A DNA stretch of 64,000 nt from JANLSE01 sp038214135 (GCA_038214135.1 JBBQSD010000011.1:15534-79533), one strand, 5' to 3'. Positions 25,112-34,414 are shown, counted from the first letter of the stretch. Notes: generated by a model from the sequence alone, not told the origin. Numbers and translations are program-made.

Positions 25112-26395
25112 CTACACACGTTCGATCTGGGCACCCAATGCGCGCAGCCGCTCATCAATCCGTTCATACCCACGGTCGATCTGGCCGATATTGTAGATCA
25201 CGCTGCGCCCCTTTGCACACAGGGCCGCAATCAGCAGCGCCATACCAGCGCGGATATCCGGGCTTGGCAGCCCCTCTGGCTCGCCATACAGCTGGCTTGG
25301 GCCAACCACAACAGCGCGATGCGGATCGCAGAGTACGATCCGTGCGCCCATGCCAATCAGGCGATCAACAAAGAAGAGGCGGCTCTCGAACATCTTCTCG
25401 TGGATCAGAACGGTGCCGTGCGCCTGTGTTGCAACAACCAGGGCAATACTGATCAGATCGGGATTGAACCCCGGCCATGGCATTGAGTCGATCTTCGGAA
25501 TGGCATTATGGGCATCGTGCTGCACACACAGCTCTTGGTCTGCGGGAATAATGATATCCTGGCCCTCTACGTTCCAGCGCACGCCCAAGCGCCCAAAGGC
25601 AAGCTGGGTCATACGGTGTTCCTCTGGCCGTGCGCCAACGATCCGAATGGCGCTTTTTGTTACCGCCGCCAGCCCGATGAATGAACCAACCTCCATGAAA
25701 TCAGGGCCAATTGTATACTCGCCGCCCTGCAAACTGCTGACGCCATCGATGATCAGCCGGTTGGTGCCAATGCCATCGATCTTTGCGCCAAGAACCACGA
25801 GGAAGTGGCACAGATCCTGCACATGCGGTTCCGAGGCGGCATTGGAGATGACGGTTGTTCCTTCGGCGAGAACGGCAGCCATCACGGCCTGTTCCGTACC
25901 GGTGACACTCATCTCATCGAGTAGAATATCCGCGCCGCGCAGCCGATCCGCCTGCAAAATATAGGTACTGGGCGTGATTTCGATTGAGGCTCCCAATTCG
26001 CGTAATGCCTGAAAATGGGTATCAAGCCGCCGCCGCCCGATCGCATCACCGCCTGGCCGTGGCAGAATGACCGAGCCACGCCGCGCCAAGAGTGGCCCTG
26101 CCAATAGAATAGATGTACGGATCTTGCGCGAAAGGGCGATATCGGGCTGGGCCTGGCCAATATCGGCTGCCCGGAACGACCAGGCATGCTCGCCAACGGA
26201 ATGAATCTGCGCTCCAAGCTTCTTCAACAGAGCGATTTTATTGACAACATCACCGATCTGGGGAATATTGCGAAGTACAATTCCCTGGGTGGTGAGGAGT
26301 GTTGCGGCAATCAGTGGCAGCGCGGCGTTTTTATTGCCAGCTGGCACGATACTGCCGGATAGACGATGACCACCCTCGATGATGAAACGTTCCAC
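25112..26395 (-). CDS. murA: UDP-N-acetylglucosamine 1-carboxyvinyltransferase, Asp-loop type
   Basis: 427 residues; transfers enolpyruvate from PEP to UDP-GlcNAc, the first committed step of peptidoglycan synthesis. Family motifs: IVPAGNKNAALPLIAATLL with the essential Lys22, DEMSVTGTEQAVMAA, MEVGSFIGLAA, and the C-terminal DIRAGMALLIAALCAKG (R-A-x-x-x-L). The active-site loop reads LPRPGGDAIGRRRLD, so the residue that is Cys115 in E. coli is Asp117 here. That exchange occurs naturally in a few groups (e.g. Mycobacterium, Chlamydia) and confers fosfomycin insensitivity. GTG start with AGGAGAGG four bases upstream. The tandem 19-bp repeats lie just upstream. Confidence 0.95.
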   Translation of the reverse strand: MERFIIEGGHRLSGSIVPAGNKNAALPLIAATLLTTQGIVLRNIPQIGDVVNKIALLKKLGAQIHSVGEHAWSFRAADIGQAQPDIALSRKIRTSILLAGPLLARRGSVILPRPGGDAIGRRRLDTHFQALRELGASIEITPSTYILQADRLRGADILLDEMSVTGTEQAVMAAVLAEGTTVISNAASEPHVQDLCHFLVVLGAKIDGIGTNRLIIDGVSSLQGGEYTIGPDFMEVGSFIGLAAVTKSAIRIVGARPEEHRMTQLAFGRLGVRWNVEGQDIIIPADQELCVQHDAHNAIPKIDSMPWPGFNPDLISIALVVATQAHGTVLIHEKMFESRLFFVDRLIGMGARIVLCDPHRAVVVGPSQLYGEPEGLPSPDIRAGMALLIAALCAKGRSVIYNIGQIDRGYERIDERLRALGAQIERV

Positions 26396-26413
26396 GATAC
26401 CTCTCCTCGTGAT

Positions 26414-26536
26414 CCGCAGGCTGAAGCCTGCGGCTATTGTCTATGCCTGCGGCTATTGTCTATGCCTGCGGCTATTGTCTATGCCTGCGGCTATTGTCTA
26501 TGCCTGCGGCTATTGTCTATGCCTGCGGCTATTGTT
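26414..26536. repeat. Palindrome plus six 19-bp tandem repeats
   Basis: The palindrome CCGCAGGCT-GA-AGCCTGCGG (26414-26433) runs into copies of CCTGCGGCTATTGTCTATG beginning at 26427, 26446, 26465, 26484, 26503 and 26522. The last copy is partial and contains the stop codon of the DUF697 gene (26529-26531). The array fills the 133-bp spacer between that gene and murA. Confidence 0.95.
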
Positions 26537-27671
26537 TGCGGCGAAATGGCAGCCGTTTTCGAACCTGATCGAAGAATGTGCCTGCACCCCTCGCTCGGGT
26601 GCTGGCCTGATCGCCCAATGCCCGTGCCTGGCCGGCAACTTTCGTGCCTGTGCTGCGTGCTTGATCGGCAACTCTACTGCTGGCGATACGCGCTCTGGCG
26701 ATCAATTCCTCGGCCCGTGCCCGACCAATCGCCAAGGCTTCATTGCTAATACGCTTGACCTGTTCGGTCGAAACCATCTCGCCGTTTTCATACCAGCGCC
26801 AGGCCGCAATGCCCGTCGTATAGGTTCCAGCATAGGCAATCGCAATTTTTGGCACTAAACCCCAGATCGGGATCAGGCCAATTAAGCTACGGGCGGCCTG
26901 CCGCCACAGAAAGGCCCCACCAATAACGGGGATGACTTCGGCAATCCGCGCCTGAAAATCTGGTGGGGCTGCATGGGCCAATGCCAATCGATAGACCAGC
27001 ATGGCCTGATTTTTTGTCAGCACCAGAATATCCGCTGCCGCAAATGGTACACTCAAGATCGGAATCTGTTCTGGAAGCCCAGATGCCAGCGCATAGGCGG
27101 CATTGCTGAATGATGTCGCTGCAATCAGATCGCGGCTATACATGCCACGCAACCCTGGCAGCAGGCGCGCCGCAGCGAGATGCAACTCGGCGGGTAGGCG
27201 TTCGAGTACCGCACTGGCGAGCAGATCTGCGGCTTCGATTGCCATTGGATCGGCAATAGCGGTGATCCGTGCATGTGCTGCCGGTGTCAGCGTGGCAGTA
27301 CCCGCGATGACTGAGCCATTAATCAGGGCAACCATATAGGGAACGGCCAACGAATCGAGCCGCCCAAACCCTTCTGATTCTGCTGCTGTCAGGCTCGTGC
27401 GCCCATCGATTGCTAGGATCAGCAGGCTCGCTCGCCGGATGACATCGGCCTGCGTACTCGCTTGGTTCAGGGGAATGCCAATAAAAGGGCTGGGTGTGGT
27501 GAGGGGATAACGTTGGTAGCCTTGATGGAGCAATGTGCCCACCTGATCCACGGCTGCGGGATGACCAACACAGACGATCATCAGCGGCTGTTCGGCTTCT
27601 GTACGGATCGTACTGACATCCAATTCGCGGATGGTTGTCAGAATATTTCCGAAATCATTCCATTTTGGCAC
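26529..27671 (-). CDS. DUF697 (YcjF-like) membrane-associated protein with degenerate GTPase half
   Basis: 380 residues. The first 130 residues look like a degraded Era-type GTPase (PLMIVCVGHPAAVDQVGTLL where a P-loop would be; ASLLILAIDGRTSL near the G3 position), without P-loop Gly-Lys-Ser. Residues about 135-320 match DUF697: TSFSNAAYALASGLPEQIPI, VIPVIGGAFLWRQAARSLIG, and the signature LIPIWGLVPKIAIAYAGTYT. A basic, Ala-rich C-terminal tail follows. GTG start with GAGG upstream. Function unknown; co-directional with murA. Confidence 0.75.
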   Translation of the reverse strand: MPKWNDFGNILTTIRELDVSTIRTEAEQPLMIVCVGHPAAVDQVGTLLHQGYQRYPLTTPSPFIGIPLNQASTQADVIRRASLLILAIDGRTSLTAAESEGFGRLDSLAVPYMVALINGSVIAGTATLTPAAHARITAIADPMAIEAADLLASAVLERLPAELHLAAARLLPGLRGMYSRDLIAATSFSNAAYALASGLPEQIPILSVPFAAADILVLTKNQAMLVYRLALAHAAPPDFQARIAEVIPVIGGAFLWRQAARSLIGLIPIWGLVPKIAIAYAGTYTTGIAAWRWYENGEMVSTEQVKRISNEALAIGRARAEELIARARIASSRVADQARSTGTKVAGQARALGDQASTRARGAGTFFDQVRKRLPFRRKQ

Positions 27672-27974
27672 AGTACACCTCTGGTGGATCAGGTGAACAT
27701 CCCCTGACGCACGCTGCGATTATAGCATTGCTATCGAGTTGAGCGTCTGACGTTCTCCTGAGATACGCTCATCTGACTAATGTTCGGCTCATGTCCTACT
27801 AATGAATGATACGCACTCCGCCCCAAGACTGTTCTATTTTGCGATGGTGTCACATTCGCAACTGCCTGCGCTATCTAGCCGTCAAACGGAATAGCATTCG
27901 TTCGATATTAAATCAGGGTAGTTAGTGGTAGCTCAACACAGGCTGTTTGGGCAATAAGCAGGAGAGATACGATA
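27672..27974. other. 303-bp divergent spacer
   Basis: Separates the DUF697 gene (minus) and the MacA-like gene (plus) and should hold promoters for both. No -35/-10 pair close to consensus, RNA or ORF is evident. Confidence 0.4.
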
Positions 27975-29846
27975 ATGGCGACGATGACGGCTCCACGTAA
28001 ACGGCCCCGAATGGGACGGCGGTGGATCTGGATTGCGCTGGCGCTGATTGCCATCGTGATCATTGGTATTATTGCTGTGGGGGCATTAAACGGTGGCGCA
28101 CAGGCAACAGCCGGGACGCCTGGATGGGTGACAGAAGCTGTTGCGAATGGTGCAATTGAGGCATCGATTAGCGCGACAGGCAATGTGGCTCCACAGGCAC
28201 AGGCCGAACTACGCTTCACTGGCGATGGCACCGTGATGGAAATCCTGGTGAAGCCAGGCGACACTGTAAAAGCAGGCCAACCATTGGCTCGCATTGATCA
28301 GGTTGATGCACAACTGAAGCTGGAAGCGGCGCAGGCCGATTATGAGCAGGCCAAGGCTGGCTATGATAAACTTAAAGCTGGTTCAACTCCCGAAGAAATC
28401 AAGGATGCACAGGCCAAGCTGGCCCAGGCACAGGCAGCGTATGATCAGACACTGGCCAAGGTTTCAAATGCCGATGTTGTTGCGGCGCGGGCTAGGCTGG
28501 AGCAGGCGCAGGTACAATTGAACCAGATCCGCAGTAGCCCGGTATCGACCGATATGCGTGATGCTGAAGCGCAATTCCAACGCGCCCAGATCGCGCTCCA
28601 GTCGGAGCGCGATAGGCTCTCGCAGGCAAAGACGAACGCACAGCTGCAGATGGATCGGGCTGTTGCTGACCTGAGTCGCGTTCAGCAGAATTATGCAACC
28701 GCCAAACAAAATTGGGATTTTGTGAACCAAACCGGGCAGGATCCAACCAACCCTGAGTCTTCCGATCCCAGCAAGCCAGGCGAGAAGATTCCGAATAAAC
28801 TGAGTGATACCCAACGCCAACAGTACTATGATTCGTTTGTTTCGGCAGAGGCGAATCTACGCAATGCCGAATCAACCGTTCGGCAGGCGCAGGTCGATTT
28901 CGATGCTGCCCGCCAGGCGGAGACAACTGGCGTTCAGACAGCCGAGCAGCAACTGGCGAGCGCTCAGGCGTCGCGTGATAAAGTACGTGGCGGTGAGCCA
29001 GCGACATTAGCAGAAGCTCGTGCGAGTGTTGCCAGTGCCCAGGCGGATCTCAATCGGTTGATTGGCACCAGCCGTGCCAGCGATTTGGCGGCAGCGCAGA
29101 CGAATATTGAGGCTGCTCAGTTGGCGCTCGACAAGCTTTCCAAGGGGGCGAATGCCTATGATCTGGCCAAGGCGCAATCGGATGTGGCGCGGGCAGAGAC
29201 GACCATGAAGCAGCTTCAGCGGGCGCTGAATCAGACGAGCCTAAGCTCTCGGTTTGATGCAACTGTTGCACGGATTGATCTGCGAATTGGCGAACAGGCT
29301 GGTGTTAATGGCATTATTGCGGTTGTCGATATGCGCAGCTTTCATATTGATCTGCCAATCGATGAGCTTGATGTAACCCAGGTTCAGGCAGGCCAAACGG
29401 TGCGGATTACACTCGATGCGCTGGTTGGCAAAGAGTTCACCGGTAAAGTGACAACGATCTCGCCATTGGCGGTTAAGAACGATAAGGGTTCCAACACCTA
29501 TGCGGTGACGGTTGAACTCGATGGGGCTGATGCGATGGTGCGGCCAGGTATGACGGCCAGTGTTCAGGTTGTGACAACCCGTAAGGAAGGGGTTGTGCTG
29601 GCTCCGCGGCGGGCTATTCAAACCGAAAATGGCCAGACGTTCGTGTATGTTCCGAGTGCAAAGCCAACAACGCCACAGCCGCAGGCGGCTGGCCCTGGAG
29701 CGATAGCGCCGCCTCCTGGTGAGCGCCGGGCGGTGAAACTGGGCCTGAGCAACAGCGATATCGTTGAGGTCGTGAGCGGCCTGGCTACTGGCGAGAAGGT
29801 CTATGTGCCCGATGTTGTTCAGACATTCAATCCGTTTGCGAATTAG
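27975..29846 (+). CDS. HlyD/MacA-type efflux adaptor with long coiled coil
   Basis: 623 residues. One N-terminal transmembrane helix (RWIWIALALIAIVIIGIIAV, about 16-35), a lipoyl-like half LVKPGDTVKAGQPLARIDQV, then an unusually long helical hairpin of about 320 residues with many A-Q/A-x-A-x-L heptads, then the second lipoyl half TVARIDLRIGEQAGVNGI, a beta-barrel (VTQVQAGQTVRITLDALVG) and a membrane-proximal domain ending in VVSGLATGEKVYVP. MacA family members in Gram-negatives are near 370 residues; the longer hairpin may span a thick wall. First gene of the exporter operon. Confidence 0.92.
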   Translation: MATMTAPRKRPRMGRRWIWIALALIAIVIIGIIAVGALNGGAQATAGTPGWVTEAVANGAIEASISATGNVAPQAQAELRFTGDGTVMEILVKPGDTVKAGQPLARIDQVDAQLKLEAAQADYEQAKAGYDKLKAGSTPEEIKDAQAKLAQAQAAYDQTLAKVSNADVVAARARLEQAQVQLNQIRSSPVSTDMRDAEAQFQRAQIALQSERDRLSQAKTNAQLQMDRAVADLSRVQQNYATAKQNWDFVNQTGQDPTNPESSDPSKPGEKIPNKLSDTQRQQYYDSFVSAEANLRNAESTVRQAQVDFDAARQAETTGVQTAEQQLASAQASRDKVRGGEPATLAEARASVASAQADLNRLIGTSRASDLAAAQTNIEAAQLALDKLSKGANAYDLAKAQSDVARAETTMKQLQRALNQTSLSSRFDATVARIDLRIGEQAGVNGIIAVVDMRSFHIDLPIDELDVTQVQAGQTVRITLDALVGKEFTGKVTTISPLAVKNDKGSNTYAVTVELDGADAMVRPGMTASVQVVTTRKEGVVLAPRRAIQTENGQTFVYVPSAKPTTPQPQAAGPGAIAPPPGERRAVKLGLSNSDIVEVVSGLATGEKVYVPDVVQTFNPFAN

Positions 29847-29851
29847 AGCAG

Positions 29852-29889
29852 CCCTCTCCCCGGCGTGGGAGAGGGGCAGGGGTGAGGGC
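29852..29889 (+). repeat. CCCTCTCCC hairpin supplying the ABC ATPase RBS
   Basis: CCCTCTCCC (29852-29860) pairs with GGGAGAGGG (29867-29875), followed by GCAGGGGTGAGGGC directly before the ATG at 29890. The unit GGGAGAGGGG-CAGGGGTGAGGG recurs at 12272-12296 and variants at 45663-45688, so a dispersed repeat provides the Shine-Dalgarno sequence here. Confidence 0.7.
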
Positions 29890-30630
29890 ATGGAACCAAC
29901 ACAACCACCACTTATTGAAGTCCGCGATCTCTGGAAAGTCTACCAGATGGGCGATGTTGAGGTTCAGGCGTTGCGTGGCGTTTCGATCAGGCTCGAACAG
30001 GGCGAGATGGTTGCGATTATGGGGCCATCCGGCAGTGGCAAAAGCACGATCATGAACATCCTTGGCTGCCTGGATCAGCCAAGTGCTGGCAGCTACCTGC
30101 TTGATGGTATCGATGTTGGCGAGCTTAACGATGATCAGCTGGCGGCGATCCGCAACCAGAAGGTTGGCTTTGTGTTCCAGCAGTATATGTTATTACAACG
30201 CACCAGTGCGGTTCGGAATGTTGAACTTCCGATGCTCTATGGCGGTGGCGCATCGGACAGGCGAGCGCGGGCGGAGGCGGCTCTCGCAGCCGTTGGTATG
30301 GGTGATCGCATGCACCATAAGCCAAATGAACTTTCTGGCGGCCAGCAACAGCGTGTTGCCATCGCAAGGGCATTAGTCAATAACCCACGTATCCTGATGG
30401 CCGATGAGCCAACCGGTGCGCTCGATACCCGCACTGGCGCAGAGATTATGGGTATTTTCCAGCGGCTGAACCGTGAGCAGAATATTACGGTTATTCTGGT
30501 GACACACGATCCCGAGGTGGCGCAACACGCTCGGCGCATTATCAGTGTCCGCGATGGGTTAGTCGAGAGTGATCATACGGTGGCTCATCAGGTGCAGGCT
30601 GCTACTGAGTTGGAGCAAGTGGCTGAATGA
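29890..30630 (+). CDS. MacB-type ABC transporter ATP-binding protein
   Basis: 246 residues, LolD/MacB-like ATPase. Motifs: VYQMGDVEVQALRGVSIRLE, Walker A GPSGSGKSTIMNILGCLD, Q-loop VGFVFQQYMLL, signature LSGGQQQRVAIARALV, Walker B RILMADEPTGALDT, H-loop VILVTHDPEVAQHA. Unlike E. coli MacB, where ATPase and permease are fused, the permease functions are encoded by the next two genes. Start at 29890 is preceded by the repeat-derived GGGGTGAGGG. The gap to the adaptor is 43 bp. Confidence 0.95.
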   Translation: MEPTQPPLIEVRDLWKVYQMGDVEVQALRGVSIRLEQGEMVAIMGPSGSGKSTIMNILGCLDQPSAGSYLLDGIDVGELNDDQLAAIRNQKVGFVFQQYMLLQRTSAVRNVELPMLYGGGASDRRARAEAALAAVGMGDRMHHKPNELSGGQQQRVAIARALVNNPRILMADEPTGALDTRTGAEIMGIFQRLNREQNITVILVTHDPEVAQHARRIISVRDGLVESDHTVAHQVQAATELEQVAE

Positions 30631-30780
30631 CTTCTTTGACAAGGTGGCAACGTGACCAGGTGACCAGGTGACAGTGCTTGATTCAAGTGGTACAGCTTCG
30701 ATCAAACGTGTGTCACCGTGTCATCATCACCATATCACCATATCACCGTGTCAGATGTCAGGTTATCAAGGGATTATCCT

Positions 30781-32028
30781 ATGAATGTGATTGAATCATT
30801 GCGGCTGGCGCTCAGCGCGTTGCGGGCCAATAAATTGCGCTCGATCCTGACGATGCTCGGCATCATTATTGGTGTCGGGTCGATTGTTGCGCTGCTGGCC
30901 TTTGGCACCGGCTATGGACAATTTCTGGATAATGAGTTGCGCAAGATGGGCAGCGGCGCGTTCTATATCTTCCCTGGCGCGAATACGCGCAAAGTCGATC
31001 AGCAACTGGTTCCACAGCTTACTTCAGAAGATGTGAATGCCATTCGTACGCCTGGTACTGTTCCAGCGGTTGTTGCCGCAGCAGCGGTGATCAATGATCG
31101 CGGGACGGTGAGTAGTGGCCGTGAGCGTGGCAACTATAACATCACAGCTGCCGAACCGGCCTATCTGACGATCACAACCAATGAATTGGGGGCGGGGCGC
31201 TTCTATACCGGGGAAGAGGAGCAGGCGCGAGCACGGGTAGCGATTATTGGCAAGAAGATCGCCGAACGCTTGTATGGCAGTGTTGGCGCAGCCGTTGGGC
31301 AGCGGGTGCTGATCAATGGGGTTTCGTTCGATGTGATTGGCGTGCTGACGACAAAGCCTGGTTTTGGTGGCGACCCACAGAAGACGGTGCTGATCCCCTA
31401 CCAGAGCGGCAAGAACTGGCTGTTCCGCAATCAGTTCGACAGGCGTGTTGATCTATCACAGGTTGTGATCCAGGCCAAAAGCCGCCAGGATGTCGATACT
31501 GCTGTCCGCCAGGTCACGCAACTGCTGCGGGATCGGCACCGCCTGACATACCAACCAAATGATTTTACCGTGCTCAATCTCGAACAGTTGATGGCTCAGA
31601 TCGGTGCGATTGTGGCTGGCTTCAATGCCTTTTTGGGCGTGGTAGCCGGAATTTCACTACTAGTTGGTGGCATCGGCATCATGAATATTATGCTTGTCTC
31701 TGTCACCGAACGAACACGCGAGATTGGTCTGCGTAAGGCTGTTGGAGCCAAGCGCTGGGATATTCTGCAGCAGTTTCTGATCGAAGCAATCGTCCTGTGT
31801 CTTGTCGGCGGAATCATTGGAGTTGGGCTTGGCTATGCGCTCACACCGCTCAGTTCGTTAATGCTGCAAGGGTTGGCGCAGGGCGATACCAGCGCACAGG
31901 CGGTTGTGACGCCAAATGCCGTTGCACTCGCAACAGGGATGGCTGGGCTTGTCGGGTTGGTCTTTGGGTTTTTCCCTGCACTCCAGGCCGCACGAATGAA
32001 CCCAATCGATGCATTGAGGTCCGAATGA
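30781..32028 (+). CDS. MacB-type ABC transporter permease 1
   Basis: 415 residues, type VII ABC permease. Starts MNVIESLRLALSALRANKLR, then TM1 with LTMLGIIIGVGSIVALLAF, an extracytoplasmic MacB periplasmic-core domain (about 45-280), and three C-terminal helices including GGIGIMNIMLVSVTERTREI, GLRKAVGAKRWDILQQFLIE and VFGFFPALQAARMNPIDALR. The last codons overlap the start of permease 2 by four bases (ATGA), implying translational coupling. A 150-bp spacer before it contains repeated TCACC/ATATCACC tracts. Confidence 0.94.
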   Translation: MNVIESLRLALSALRANKLRSILTMLGIIIGVGSIVALLAFGTGYGQFLDNELRKMGSGAFYIFPGANTRKVDQQLVPQLTSEDVNAIRTPGTVPAVVAAAAVINDRGTVSSGRERGNYNITAAEPAYLTITTNELGAGRFYTGEEEQARARVAIIGKKIAERLYGSVGAAVGQRVLINGVSFDVIGVLTTKPGFGGDPQKTVLIPYQSGKNWLFRNQFDRRVDLSQVVIQAKSRQDVDTAVRQVTQLLRDRHRLTYQPNDFTVLNLEQLMAQIGAIVAGFNAFLGVVAGISLLVGGIGIMNIMLVSVTERTREIGLRKAVGAKRWDILQQFLIEAIVLCLVGGIIGVGLGYALTPLSSLMLQGLAQGDTSAQAVVTPNAVALATGMAGLVGLVFGFFPALQAARMNPIDALRSE

Positions 32029-33281
32029 ATATCTTTGAAGCATTTCGAGTGGCGTGGATGGCGCTTGTCACCCATAAATCGCGGGCGCTGCTGACGATGC
32101 TTGGCATTATCATCGGTGTCGGTTCGGTGATCGGCATGCAGGCGATTGGCAATGGATTCAAACAGTATCTATCGCGTGAATTCAATCGGCTTGGCGCTGG
32201 AGTCGTGTATATTACGCCAGCGACGAATAGCGAAGAATCTGATCAACCGATTGAGCCTCGGCTGACAGCCGCCGATGCTGCGGCATTGAGTGTGCCTGGT
32301 GCGGCACCAGCGATTGCCCGCGTGGCGGTTGAGTATAATGGCTCGGGTATTGTGAGTGCTAGTGGTGAGCGCTTCTCATATGATATCAATGGCGTAACGC
32401 CCGAATTCTTTGTGATTAACGCCCACGATCTGAGCAGTGGTCGCTTCTTTACCGCGGACGAGGAGCGCAACCAGGCCCGCGTGGCGGTGATCGGCAAGGA
32501 TGTTGCCACAGAGCTATATGGCAGCATGCCGGCAGCGCTTGGCCAGCGTATTATGGTTGAAGGGGTGGCCTTTGATGTGATCGGGATTGTGTCGACCCGC
32601 CCGAACCAGGCGAGTAATGGTTTTAGCGATCCAGCGAAATCGTTGTATTTGCCATACCAGAGCGCGAGGAGCCGCCTGTTCCGTAACCAGATGTCGCCTC
32701 AGGTCGATGTCTCGAAGATTACTGTGCAGGCTGTCAGTGCTGCTGAAGCGACGAATGCCCTGCGCCAGGCGACGATCCTGCTGCGTGAGCGCCATCGCCT
32801 GACATACCAAAATAACGATTTTAGTGCGGAGAGCCTCGAACAGACAGCTGAACAAGCACAGCGATCTATTGCTGGTTTTAGTGCCTTCCTGCTCGTGATT
32901 GGCGGAATCTCACTGGTGGTTGGCGGCATTGGTATCATGAATATTATGCTTGTATCGGTGACCCAACGAACCCGTGAGATTGGTCTGCGTAAGGCGGTTG
33001 GTGCGCGCCGACGCGATATTCTGTTGCAGTTCCTGATCGAGGCCTTAGTACTCAGCCTGGTTGGTGGCGCGATTGGGGTTGGTTTGGGCTATCTGCTCTC
33101 GTTTGCTGGAACATTCGTGATGCGTGCGGTTTTTCTGGCAGAGGGAACCAGCGCAATTGTGACGCTCGACTCGGTGCTGTTGGCAACTGGTGTAGCGGCA
33201 GCAATCGGCATCATCTTTGGGCTATTTCCGGCAATCCAAGCCTCTCGGCTTCAACCAGTGCGGGCGCTGCGGAGCGAGTGA
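32025..33281 (+). CDS. MacB-type ABC transporter permease 2
   Basis: 418 residues, paralogue of permease 1 with the same architecture (LTMLGIIIGVGSVIGMQAIG at TM1, GGIGIMNIMLVSVTQRTREI and VGARRRDILLQFLIEALVLS near the end, final IQASRLQPVRALRSE). The two share many blocks yet differ in the periplasmic core, which fits a heterodimeric permease produced by tandem duplication. Start ATG overlaps the stop of the previous gene. Together with the adaptor and ATPase it should form one efflux or lipoprotein-moving machine. Confidence 0.94.
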   Translation: MNIFEAFRVAWMALVTHKSRALLTMLGIIIGVGSVIGMQAIGNGFKQYLSREFNRLGAGVVYITPATNSEESDQPIEPRLTAADAAALSVPGAAPAIARVAVEYNGSGIVSASGERFSYDINGVTPEFFVINAHDLSSGRFFTADEERNQARVAVIGKDVATELYGSMPAALGQRIMVEGVAFDVIGIVSTRPNQASNGFSDPAKSLYLPYQSARSRLFRNQMSPQVDVSKITVQAVSAAEATNALRQATILLRERHRLTYQNNDFSAESLEQTAEQAQRSIAGFSAFLLVIGGISLVVGGIGIMNIMLVSVTQRTREIGLRKAVGARRRDILLQFLIEALVLSLVGGAIGVGLGYLLSFAGTFVMRAVFLAEGTSAIVTLDSVLLATGVAAAIGIIFGLFPAIQASRLQPVRALRSE

Positions 33282-33420
33282 CGAGTATGTCTCAGCTTTC
33301 AGCTCTCAGTTCTCATAAAATGAATGCTTGTATACAACAGACGTAGCCAGGGACAGCAAAAACATTCACCTGCACTAAAAGCTGATGGCTGACGGCTGAT
33401 GGCTATTGAAAGGACATGAT

Positions 33421-34302
33421 ATGCCCGATACTGTAACGTTGGTCGAGAATACTGGCTGGAACACACGAATTCTGGTGTGTCGCTGTGGGCCATTGGTCGA
33501 TGTGTTTGTGGTTGTGACCCAGCGCTTCGTTATTCTTGTTGATACGCTGGTTGGCCCGGAAACAGGTGCCGCCCTGCTTGCGATTGCACAGCCATACCTG
33601 AGTGGGCGGCAACTGCTGGCGATCAATACCCATGCCGATTGGGATCATGCCTGGGGCAATCAGGTGTTTGCTGGGCCGGATGCGCTGCACCCCGCGCCAA
33701 TTATTGCAACCCACCGCTGTGCGGAACGGCTGCGTTCGGCTGAAGCGCAACAACGGCTTGAACAGATGCGTGCCAAGGAACCTGGCCGTTTTGGTGCGAC
33801 CCGCCTTGAGCGGCCGACAGTATTGTTCGAGGATCGGCTGGTGATTGATGGCGGCGATCTGACGCTGGAGCTGTTTGCGACACCTGGGCACCAGCCGGAT
33901 CACCTTTCGATCTGGATTCCAGAAATCGGCATGCTATTGGCTGGCGATGCCGCCGAAGCGCCATTCCCGTTTGCACAATCGGCGGCATCGCTCCCACAGA
34001 TTCGCTCATCGATCACGCACATGATCGCACTCCAACCACAACAGGTGTTGTATTGCCACGCGCCAGTAACCGCTGGTCCACAGCTTTTGCTGGCGAATGC
34101 GGCCTATTTCGATGAACTTGAGGAGCACTGTCGCGCAGCATTGGCATCTGGTGCGTCGGCAAAACCAGCAGATGGTACCGATCTTGAAGCACTGGTTGGA
34201 TTGCCATTTGAACAGGCGCTGCCAATGCCAACCGATCAGGTCGATTTCTATCGTCCTGGCCATTTGGCCCATATTCGTATGATGTTGGAATGGTGTGCAT
34301 GA
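33421..34302 (+). CDS. Metallo-beta-lactamase-fold hydrolase
   Basis: 293 residues. Metal-binding motif THADWDHAWGNQVF (the H-x-D-x-D-H form of the usual H-x-H-x-D-H), then LFATPGHQPDHLSIWIPEIG with the third histidine and LLAGDAAEAPFPF with the bridging aspartate. It is a single-domain MBL hydrolase of unknown substrate. The start at 33421 has AAAGGA six bases upstream. A spacer holding two palindromes separates it from the convergent decarboxylase. Confidence 0.85.
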   Translation: MPDTVTLVENTGWNTRILVCRCGPLVDVFVVVTQRFVILVDTLVGPETGAALLAIAQPYLSGRQLLAINTHADWDHAWGNQVFAGPDALHPAPIIATHRCAERLRSAEAQQRLEQMRAKEPGRFGATRLERPTVLFEDRLVIDGGDLTLELFATPGHQPDHLSIWIPEIGMLLAGDAAEAPFPFAQSAASLPQIRSSITHMIALQPQQVLYCHAPVTAGPQLLLANAAYFDELEEHCRAALASGASAKPADGTDLEALVGLPFEQALPMPTDQVDFYRPGHLAHIRMMLEWCA

Positions 34303-34319
34303 CAGATTTCAGAGGGTAG

Positions 34320-34388
34320 GGGCGGTTCGCGAACCGCCCACAATGAAGGCGATGGGCAATGATCGATAGGGCGGTTCGCGAACCGCCC
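34320..34388. repeat. Two perfect GGGCGGTTCGCGAACCGCCC palindromes
   Basis: Perfect 20-bp palindromes at 34320-34339 and 34369-34388 in the convergent spacer between the MBL hydrolase and the decarboxylase. Same core as 16690-16723. Confidence 0.9.
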
Positions 34389-34414
34389 CTACAGCCAATG
34401 TTCATTTGTTCTTT

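Noticed and set aside
26427..26536. CRISPR-like regular repeats
   Set aside because: The 19-bp units are directly adjacent with no unique spacers and no cas genes are nearby; it is a plain tandem repeat.
31797..32024. Earlier start for the second MacB permease
   Set aside because: The upstream frame overlaps permease 1 out of frame; the ATGA overlap at 32025 gives the family N-terminus.
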